Source of the DNA: an uncultured Trueperaceae bacterium
GTDB lineage: Bacteria; Deinococcota; Deinococci; Deinococcales; Trueperaceae
Reading direction: 5' to 3'
Length of the DNA: 5,046 bases
Assembly (NCBI GenBank): GCA_937911855.1
Contig: CALDPK010000104.1
Location: 1 to 5,046 of the forward strand
Positions 1 to 4,670 of this stretch are shown here, in pieces. A program made the translations under genes and the position numbers. Each line of letters begins with the position of its first letter. The stretch's first letter is position 1. The notes beneath the pieces were generated by a model that saw nothing but the letters and a program-made list of their open reading frames with translations, was not told the DNA's origin and searched no databases.

Positions 1-347
1 ACAGTCACCCGTGGGGCCAGGCCGCCTAGCAGATCCTCGAGCCGGAGCTTCAGCCAGCGTGTCTCCACGTAGAGTGACCGAAGCAGGCGGGTGGCGACGT
101 CGTGAAGATTCGTTGCTGTGGAAATGTCGACGCTGACGATGATCGGCTTCGGCCGGGCCATATGGGCCATGGCAGCCGCATTGGTGATGGTCGAGCTCTT
201 GCCCATGCGCCTGGGGCCGTATACGAGGAGTGTCGAGCCGGAGAGCATCGCCTGTCTGATGCGTGCCACTTCGTCTTCGCGGTCGGCGAAGTGATAGCCG
301 GTCACGTGCTCTCCTATGCGGAACGGGTTGTCGCTGGTATCCGGCAT
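1..347 (-). CDS. P-loop ATPase (AAA/archaeal-ATPase-like), N-terminal part, runs off left edge
   Basis: Reading the minus strand from ATG at 347-345 gives 115 codons with no stop before the window edge, so the C-terminus is missing. The protein begins MPDTSDNPFRIGEHVTG and has the N-terminal pattern NPF-x-G-x(2)-V-x-G-x(2)-F-x-DRE-x-E at residues 7-26. This pattern is typical of stand-alone ATPases related to the archaeal-ATPase/AAA_14-16 groups. A Walker A motif GPRRMGKS lies at residues 44-51, and a hydrophobic strand PIIVSVDIS at 68-76 matches the next beta strand of this fold. Walker B and any C-terminal effector domain lie outside the window. The start is supported by AAGGAG at 358-353, 5 nt upstream. 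Such proteins bind ATP and are often of unknown role; some belong to mobile or defence-type loci. The gene is divergent from the broken PIN gene. Family assignment is fairly sure; specific function is unknown. Confidence 0.85.
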   Translation of the reverse strand, partial: MPDTSDNPFRIGEHVTGYHFADREDEVARIRQAMLSGSTLLVYGPRRMGKSSTITNAAAMAHMARPKPIIVSVDISTATNLHDVATRLLRSLYVETRWLKLRLEDLLGGLAPRVT

Positions 348-370
348 GTAATCTCCTTCCACCAATCAGG

Positions 371-390
371 GATTCACTCACGAGTGAGTC
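371..390. promoter_or_regulatory. Imperfect 20-bp palindrome, operator-like
   Basis: The arms GATTCACTC and GAGTGAGTC flank a 2-nt centre AC and pair at 8 of 9 positions (one T/G mismatch). The related half-site AGTGAA recurs at 398-403 and pairs with TTCACT at 373-378. The palindrome lies 24-43 nt upstream of the ATPase start and 28 nt before the degenerate PIN gene. Its length and symmetry resemble operators of dimeric repressors such as TetR-family proteins, but no regulator gene is visible. It could also form a short RNA hairpin in the ATPase leader. I could not place a convincing -35/-10 pair around it. Confidence 0.45.
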
Positions 391-417
391 ACCAATTAGT
401 GAAGTTAGTTATCTCGA

Positions 418-838
418 ATGGTAGCAGACAAGCCCAGGCACCAGGGACATGAGCTACCCCCGCATTCGCCACGGAGTCAGGCCCGTCCCGAACAGCAGGA
501 ACTCGTGCTGGCATTGTTGGACCCGCCGGACGCCAAGTTTGCCGTGGCCGATCTTGTCTTTGCGGAAGCTGCCTTTGTCATGGCCTGCGCCTATGGGATG
601 ACCCGGTCGGACATCAGCCTGGCGATACGCGGCTTGCTTGGTCTGCCGCAGATCGCCCGACCGGCAGCTGCTCCATACGGCGTTGCAAGTCTTCGTTGAC
701 CGGCCCGCATTGAGTTTCGAAGACTCGTACCTGGCGGCCTTTGCTGAATCCCGAAAGGCAAGCCCGCTTCACACCTTCGATCGCAGGCTGGCGAATCAGG
801 TGACTGGCGCCCTGCTCATAGGCAGCACGAAGACTTAG
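418..838 (+). pseudogene. Degenerate, frameshifted PIN-domain (VapC-like) toxin
   Basis: Two adjacent frames together look like one PIN-domain ribonuclease of about 140 aa, a normal VapC length. Frame one (ATG 418, stop 697-699) has PEQQELVLALLD, then the VADLVFAEAAFVMACAYGM block with the conserved acidic E of PIN domains, then an ISLAIRGLLGLP helix. Frame two, about one base forward, continues with LLHTALQVFVDRP, then SFEDSYLAAFAES and the closing HTFDRRL. These carry the third and fourth acidic residues, and the frame ends at TAG 836-838. The switch falls at about 640-672 and is consistent with one inserted base (or two lost). The N-terminus is also abnormal: VAD is present, but the usual TN/TS that follows the first Asp is absent and the stretch before PEQ is longer than expected. 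No clear ribosome binding site precedes 418, and there is no antitoxin gene upstream. In VapBC systems VapC cleaves RNA and is neutralised by VapB; this copy is probably inactive. A sequencing indel is the alternative for the frameshift. Confidence 0.7.
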
Positions 839-927
839 TCCGTCCAGTACATGACCGTAGGCGTACACGGCCGGGTGCCCGTCATCGGTCCGGCGAGCAG
901 CCAGTGTCCCACCCCAGATACAAAGCC

Positions 928-955
928 TTCACTCCCGCCACCCCGGTGATATACT
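928..955 (+). promoter_or_regulatory. Sigma-70-type promoter for the binding-protein gene
   Basis: A -35 hexamer TTCACT (928-933; 4 of 6 to consensus) and a -10 hexamer TATACT (950-955; 5 of 6) are separated by 16 nt. Transcription would start near 962, giving a leader of about 53 nt before the ATG at 1015. Position, spacing and the AT-rich -10 in a GC-rich background support it. There is no experimental evidence. Confidence 0.55.
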
Positions 956-980
956 GCACCAGTCCAAATTTTCAGGCTGT

Positions 981-1001
981 GTGAACTGAAGCTGCGTTCA
1001 C
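981..1001 (+). repeat. Short inverted repeat in the leader of the binding-protein gene
   Basis: GTGAAC (981-986) and GTTCAC (996-1001) are exact inverted copies separated by 9 nt. They lie about 20-40 nt downstream of the predicted transcription start and end 2 nt before the Shine-Dalgarno. This could be a repressor site or a small RNA stem affecting ribosome access. With 6-bp arms, chance is not excluded. Confidence 0.35.
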
Positions 1002-1003
1002 CT

Positions 1004-1010
1004 GGAGGAG
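1004..1010 (+). promoter_or_regulatory. Strong ribosome binding site for the binding-protein gene
   Basis: GGAGGAG lies 4 nt before ATG 1015 (GGAGG to ATG is 6 nt). This near-perfect Shine-Dalgarno fixes the start and fits a highly expressed periplasmic binding protein. Confidence 0.8.
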
Positions 1011-1014
1011 AAAT

Positions 1015-2538
1015 ATGTTTATAGGCCGAGCTCGTACACTCATAGCTTCATTGTTGGCAGTCAGCGCGCTGGGCGCGGGCTTCGCGCAGCAGGACCTGGT
1101 GATCGCCGTCGGTACCGACGCGGTGACCCTTGACGTCCATGCCGTAACCGACACCCCCACCTTCAACGTCACCGGTCACATCTTCGAGACCCTGTTCGCC
1201 CTCACCCCTGAAGGCAACGTCGCCCCGCACCTGGCCACCGGCTACGAGATCAGCGATGACGGCCGCGTCGTCAGCCTCACGCTGCGTGACGACGTGTTCT
1301 TCCATGACGGCACGCCCTTCAACGCCGAGGCCGTGAAAGCCAACATCGAGCGCATCCAGGACCCGGAACTGGCCAACGCGTTCGCCACGATGGTCAGCAA
1401 TATCCACGAGGTCGAGGTCACCGGTGAGTTCACCGTCGACTTCCACCTGCCCGCTCCGTTCGCCCCGCTGCTGCCGCACCTGACCCACGCTTCGCAGGCC
1501 ATGATGGCCCCCTCGAACATGGATCACCCCGAGCTTCACGGCAACCCCGTCGGCACCGGACCGTTCGTCCTCGACCAGTGGGCCCGCGGCGAGTCACTGA
1601 AGCTCGTCCGCAACGAAGATTACTGGCGCGAGCCGGCCACGCTTGACTCGGTCACCTTCCTGCCCATCTCCGAAGGCACGACCCGCATCGCGATGGTCGA
1701 TTCGGGTGCAGCCCACGTGGCCATCAACGTGCCGCCCCAGGACGTGAACCGCGTCGACGCCATGGACGACGTGACCGTCCACAAGGTCGACAGCATGCGC
1801 ACCATCTACATCTTCTTCAACAACTACCGTGAGCCGTTCACCGACGCGCGCGTGCGCCAGGCGTTCAACCACGCCATCGACAAGCAGGCGATCGTCGACT
1901 TCGTCCTGGGCGGTGCCGGTCGCGTCTCCGACGCAGCCATCGCCCCCGGCGTCTTCGGCTACAACGCAACAGGCGTTTACGAGTACGACCCCGAGCGTGC
2001 CCGCGAACTCCTGGCGGGAGCCGGCTTCCCCGACGGCATGAACGTCACCCTGCACAGCCCCACCGGCCGCTACATGCAGGACATCCAGGTCGCTGAGGCA
2101 GTGCAGAGCTACCTCGCCGACATCGGCGTCAACGCCGAGATCATCACCCTCGAGTGGGCCGCCTACCTTTCCGAAATCGGCCGTGGCGCCGAGGAAAGCA
2201 TCACGCAGCTCGGCCTGATGGGCTGGGGCGTCTCCACCGGCGACGCCGACCAGGGCCTGTTCAACGTCCTGCACGGCTCGCAGGTCGTGCCGTTCGGCTC
2301 CAACCGCTCGCTGTACAGCAGCCCCCGCTTCGACGAACTCCTCGACGCAGCCCGAGTGGAAACCGACGAGGAAGCCCGCCGCGGCATCTACGCCGAGGCC
2401 CTCGAGGTCGCGTTCGAAGAAGCGCCGTGGATGTTCCTCCACACCGAGCGTCAGCTCGTGGCAGTGCGTGACAACGTCGAAGGACTCAACGTCCTGCCGA
2501 CCGAGCGCATCGACGCCTACGGAGTCAGCATCCGCTAA
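1015..2538 (+). CDS. ABC transporter substrate-binding protein, family 5 (peptide/nickel type)
   Basis: A complete 507-aa protein, the usual length for SBP_bac_5 (DppA/OppA-like) proteins, which capture oligopeptides or related ligands outside the inner membrane and pass them to an ABC importer. Residues 1-24 form a Sec signal peptide: R5/R7, hydrophobic core LIASLLAVSALGAG, probable cleavage after GFA-24. No lipobox Cys is present, so the mature protein should be soluble in a periplasm. Family blocks in order are APHLATGYEISDDGR (70-84), FFHDGTPFNAEAV (95-107), NPVGTGPFVLDQW (177-189), NEDYW (200-204), FTDARVRQAFNHAIDK (275-290), LLAGAGFPDG (332-341) and APWMFLHT (470-477). The start is fixed by GGAGGAG 4 nt upstream. 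No permease or ATPase genes of the transporter are in the window. A hairpin follows the stop, so it seems to be transcribed alone. The ligand cannot be read from the sequence; the convergent M20 amidohydrolase hints at peptides or N-acyl amino acids. Confidence 0.95.
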   Translation: MFIGRARTLIASLLAVSALGAGFAQQDLVIAVGTDAVTLDVHAVTDTPTFNVTGHIFETLFALTPEGNVAPHLATGYEISDDGRVVSLTLRDDVFFHDGTPFNAEAVKANIERIQDPELANAFATMVSNIHEVEVTGEFTVDFHLPAPFAPLLPHLTHASQAMMAPSNMDHPELHGNPVGTGPFVLDQWARGESLKLVRNEDYWREPATLDSVTFLPISEGTTRIAMVDSGAAHVAINVPPQDVNRVDAMDDVTVHKVDSMRTIYIFFNNYREPFTDARVRQAFNHAIDKQAIVDFVLGGAGRVSDAAIAPGVFGYNATGVYEYDPERARELLAGAGFPDGMNVTLHSPTGRYMQDIQVAEAVQSYLADIGVNAEIITLEWAAYLSEIGRGAEESITQLGLMGWGVSTGDADQGLFNVLHGSQVVPFGSNRSLYSSPRFDELLDAARVETDEEARRGIYAEALEVAFEEAPWMFLHTERQLVAVRDNVEGLNVLPTERIDAYGVSIR

Positions 2539-2562
2539 GCATTACGCACCTGCAGAAACGAT

Positions 2563-2595
2563 TGAGGGTGGGGCCGGTAACCGGCTCCACCCTCA
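2563..2595. terminator. Long hairpin between convergent genes, probable bidirectional terminator
   Basis: A 15-bp stem: TGAGGGTGGGGCCGG (2563-2577), loop TAA, and CCGGCTCCACCCTCA (2581-2595). The only non-Watson-Crick pair is a G-U when read on the plus strand. It lies 25 nt after the binding-protein stop and 18 nt beyond the stop of the convergent M20 gene, so it can serve both. Neither side carries a clear T-run (GTTCATTG on the plus side, ATCGTTTC on the minus side), so termination may depend on the strong stem or on Rho. Confidence 0.75.
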
Positions 2596-2613
2596 GTTCA
2601 TTGACGGCTTCTC

Positions 2614-3852
2614 TCAGCCGCCGATATTCCCGTCCAGTTCAGCGTTCACCAGCGACAGCCAGTAGGCGATGCCCAGCGGCAGCGCTTCGTCGTTGAAATC
2701 GAAATACGGTGTGTGAAGCTGGCCGCCGCCGTCACCCTCGCGGATTCCGTTACCGATCCACATGAAGTTGCCTGGCCGCTGCAGCAGCATGTACGAGAAG
2801 TCCTCGCCACCTGTCGAGGCGGTGATGTCCGGGTCGATCTGCGCTCTGTCAACTACCTGGGCTGCGGCGTCAAGGGCCGCTTCAGTCGCCTGCGGGTCGG
2901 TGATCACCGGGACCGAGTTCCACCACAGGTCCGTCTCGCAGGTCGCGCCGTGGGTGCGGGCGTAAAGTTCAGCCAGCTCCGCGATGCGGGCGGTCAGCAG
3001 GTCCTGGATCTCCTGGCTGAAGGCCCGCATCGTGCCGCCGAGCACCAGTTCGGACGGCATCACGTTGAGCCCTTCCGGTGAGCCCGCCTGCACGTGACCG
3101 ATGCTGATCACGGCTGTTTCCAAAGCCGGAACGTTACGGGCAACCACTGACTGAAGCGCGTTGATATAGCCAGCGGCAACGACGGTCAGGTCCTGGGTCA
3201 GGTGCGGTCCGGCACCGCCATGGCCACCCGCGCCGCGGAAGGTGACAGTCCAGCGGCCGGTCGCGGCCATCATCGGGCCAGTCTTGCTGCCGAACTGTCC
3301 GAGCTCCAGCTGCGGCGCCGCATGCATCCCGAAGATCCGGTCGCACGGGAACCGGTCGAACAGGCCCTCTTCGAGCATCTTCTCGGCGCCGCCCCGACCT
3401 TCTTCAGCCGGCTGGAATATCAGGTGCACCGTCCCGGCGAAGTCCGGGTTGGCCGCCAGAATCCGCGCTGCGCCAAGCAGCATCGAAGTGTGCCCGTCGT
3501 GACCGCAGGCATGCATCCTGCCGGGGTGGCGCGAGACGTACTCGAAACTGTTGGCTTCATGCAGCGGCAAGGCGTCCATGTCGGCCCGCAGCCCGATGGA
3601 CCGGGCGCCAGGCCGCGAGCCGCGGATGGTTGCCACCAGACCGGTGCCGGCCATGCGGGTCACTTCGGTTATTCCCCATTCAGCCAGTTTCCCGGCGACC
3701 AGGGCGGAGGTGCGGACTTCCTCCATCCCCAGTTCGGGATGCATGTGGATGTCCCGGCGTATGGCGACGATGTCCGCAACGTCCCGCTTGGCCAGGTCCA
3801 GCAGACCGCCAGCGGGTTTTACAGCAGTTGAGGTGTTGCCTTGGTATGCCAA
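2614..3852 (-). CDS. M20-family metal-dependent amidohydrolase / aminoacylase
   Basis: A complete 412-aa protein of the M20D group (hippurate hydrolase, N-acyl-amino-acid or IAA-amino-acid hydrolase-like), usual length about 380-420 aa. These cytoplasmic enzymes use a two-metal centre to split amide bonds, releasing free amino acids from N-acyl conjugates or short peptides. Motifs: RRDIHMHPELGMEE (32-45), GLRADMDALPL (87-97) with D91, HACGHDGHT (114-122) giving ligands C116 and H118, FQPAEEG (146-152) with catalytic base E150 and ligand E151, GMHAAP (175-180) with H177, the dimerisation-domain GGHGGAGPH (209-217), GGEDFSYML (348-356), and LHTPYFDFNDEALPLG (379-394) with H380. All expected metal and catalytic residues are present, so it should be active. 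The start is TTG at 3852-3850, supported by GGGAG 8 nt upstream; the next in-frame Met (residue 37) would cut into the fold. There is no signal peptide. The exact substrate is not determinable. It is convergent with the binding-protein gene and divergent from the SDR. Confidence 0.94.
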   Translation of the reverse strand: MAYQGNTSTAVKPAGGLLDLAKRDVADIVAIRRDIHMHPELGMEEVRTSALVAGKLAEWGITEVTRMAGTGLVATIRGSRPGARSIGLRADMDALPLHEANSFEYVSRHPGRMHACGHDGHTSMLLGAARILAANPDFAGTVHLIFQPAEEGRGGAEKMLEEGLFDRFPCDRIFGMHAAPQLELGQFGSKTGPMMAATGRWTVTFRGAGGHGGAGPHLTQDLTVVAAGYINALQSVVARNVPALETAVISIGHVQAGSPEGLNVMPSELVLGGTMRAFSQEIQDLLTARIAELAELYARTHGATCETDLWWNSVPVITDPQATEAALDAAAQVVDRAQIDPDITASTGGEDFSYMLLQRPGNFMWIGNGIREGDGGGQLHTPYFDFNDEALPLGIAYWLSLVNAELDGNIGG

Positions 3853-3860
3853 GTTGATTA

Positions 3861-3865
3861 CTCCC
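3861..3865 (-). promoter_or_regulatory. Ribosome binding site deciding a TTG start
   Basis: On the minus strand GGGAG (3865-3861) is followed by an 8-nt spacer and TTG at 3852-3850. No ATG or GTG is in frame nearby, and the conserved M20 N-terminal region begins soon after. TTG is therefore the likely start, which usually lowers translation efficiency. Confidence 0.65.
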
Positions 3866-3872
3866 GTTTCAT

Positions 3873-3885
3873 GCCCGATGCGGGC
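3873..3885 (-). repeat. Small hairpin in the leader of the M20 gene
   Basis: GCCCG (3873-3877) and CGGGC (3881-3885) pair across a 3-nt loop, a GC-only 5-bp stem. It lies just upstream of the M20 ribosome binding site, inside the predicted leader transcript. It may modulate translation, but a stem this short can arise by chance in GC-rich DNA. Confidence 0.3.
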
Positions 3886-3917
3886 TCCAGTGCCAGTGAA
3901 TGCAGGTTATATGCGTC

Positions 3918-3947
3918 ATTGTAGCGAAGCCGGGACCTTTGGCTCAA
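3918..3947 (-). promoter_or_regulatory. Sigma-70-type promoter for the M20 gene
   Basis: On the minus strand a -35 TTGAGC (3947-3942; 4 of 6 to consensus) and a -10 TACAAT (3923-3918; 5 of 6) are 18 nt apart. Transcription would start near 3911, giving a leader of about 59 nt before the TTG. No comparably good promoter for the divergent SDR gene was found in the same region. Confidence 0.5.
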
Positions 3948-3985
3948 TGTACTCTCAGGCGCTCCGGTTACGATGGATGTATCGC

Positions 3986-3999
3986 GGTTCAGGGGAACC
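3986..3999. repeat. Small inverted repeat in the divergent intergenic region
   Basis: GGTTC (3986-3990) and GAACC (3995-3999) flank AGGG. It lies between the M20 promoter and the SDR start, where an operator or leader hairpin of the SDR gene could be. The arms are only 5 bp, so support is weak. Confidence 0.25.
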
Positions 4000-4040
4000 T
4001 GCAGGCAACATGACGGGTAACGCTCAGGAACCGCAGGGAC

Positions 4041-4045
4041 AGGAG
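4041..4045 (+). promoter_or_regulatory. Ribosome binding site deciding the SDR start
   Basis: AGGAG is 6 nt upstream of ATG 4052. An alternative in-frame ATG at 4010 would add 14 residues (MTGNAQEPQGQELT) but has only a weak GCAGG before it. The downstream start is preferred. Confidence 0.65.
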
Positions 4046-4051
4046 CTGACC

Positions 4052-4555
4052 ATGTCAGAAACCGAAAGTACAATGCAGGCGCCCAGCTGGACGGAAATCA
4101 TTACCCCCGGGCGGTTCGACGGCAAGACAGTGATAGTCACGGGCGCCGGCTCCGGCATCGGGCAGGCAGTCGCCCTCCGCATTGCCCGTGAAGGTGGCCG
4201 GGTCATCTGCTCCGACCTGAGCCAGGAACGCCTCGACGCGCTGATGAGCGATCACGCCGACCTCGACCTTGTGACCGTTACCGGCGACATCAGCACCCAG
4301 GACGATGTCGCCAGGATCATCGCTGCTGCCGAGGGCAACCTGTACGGGCTGGTCAACAACGCCGGCATCATGGACGATTTCACTCCCGTCGGCGAGGTCA
4401 GTGACGCGGTGTGGGAGCGCGTGCTGCGCGTGAACCTGACCGGAACCATGCTCATGACGCGTGCCGCGATCCCGCTGATGCTGGAAGCTGGCAGGGGCAG
4501 CATAGTCAACGTGACCTCCGAAGCCGGCCTGCGGGGTTCGGCGGCCGGCGCCGCG
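4052..4555 (+). CDS. SDR-family NAD(P)-dependent oxidoreductase, 3' part lost at a junction
   Basis: From ATG 4052, 168 residues match the classical short-chain dehydrogenase/reductase fold, whose members reduce or oxidise alcohol/ketone groups with NAD(P)(H). Seen: cofactor motif TGAGSGIG (30-37), acidic D55 at the end of beta-2 (favours NAD(H) over NADP(H)), D79, NNAG (102-105), N128 in VNLTG, and catalytic S156 in IVNVTSEAG. In classical SDRs the catalytic Tyr of YxxxK is 13 residues after this Ser, so Y169 is expected. Here codon 169 (4556-4558) is CGG (Arg), and what follows is Arg/Pro-rich, out-of-frame translation ending at a TGA at 4970-4972. Tyr, Lys and the whole C-terminal substrate region are therefore absent, and the product cannot be a normal enzyme. 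Full length would be about 250-280 aa. The loss coincides with the change of reading frame and gene identity described for the next segments. Substrate unknown. Confidence 0.88.
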
Positions 4556-4565
4556 CGGCGGCGGA
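4553..4565 (+). other. Apparent chimeric junction, SDR to P-loop segment
   Basis: The SDR frame is family-like up to A168 (4553-4555). The next coherent protein uses a different frame (third position class) and is already in a Walker A loop by 4557-4571. The crossover must fall in the GC-rich, CGG-repeating stretch here, where short homology between unrelated genes (a Gly/Ala-rich SDR loop and a Gly-rich P-loop) could join reads or molecules. No insertion-sequence ends or target duplications are seen. Confidence 0.65.
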
Positions 4566-4640
4566 AAGACGCGTCTGGCAGCCGCGGCGACCCTCCTGGA
4601 CCTGCTGCACAAACCGGGCATCCAGGTGCGCATCCTGAGC
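4554..4640 (+). pseudogene. P-loop fragment resembling phage terminase large subunit N-terminus
   Basis: In this frame the translation reads RGGGKTRLAAAATLLDLL, then HKPGIQVRILS. It is a Walker A loop (GGGKT) with the following helix and next beta strand. The pattern G-R-G-x-GKT-R-x(2)-A-A-x(3)-LLDLL with a PG-x-QVRIL strand is what I recognise from phage and prophage terminase large subunits, the ATPase that packages DNA into procapsids. Only about 29 codons are present: the segment lacks everything before the P-loop and after the second strand, and has no start codon or ribosome binding site. The frame is open from 4515, after a TGA at 4512-4514. Another P-loop ATPase family cannot be excluded on so short a piece. 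Confidence 0.5.
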
Positions 4641-4670
4641 GCGGGCATCCGTGCCGCCGTCGAAGCTGCG

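Noticed and set aside
614..868. 84-aa minus-strand ORF over the PIN region
   Set aside because: No motif is recognisable, and it overlaps the PIN-domain blocks on the plus strand; it cannot be supported as an antitoxin.
1594..2442. 282-aa minus-strand ORF inside the binding-protein gene
   Set aside because: It is the antisense shadow of a clearly conserved family-5 binding protein; the composition (Val/Gly/Asp-rich) reflects GC-rich codon structure and no domain is recognisable.
3202..3831. 209-aa plus-strand ORF within the M20 gene
   Set aside because: Antisense shadow of the M20 catalytic domain, all of whose metal ligands are conserved on the minus strand.
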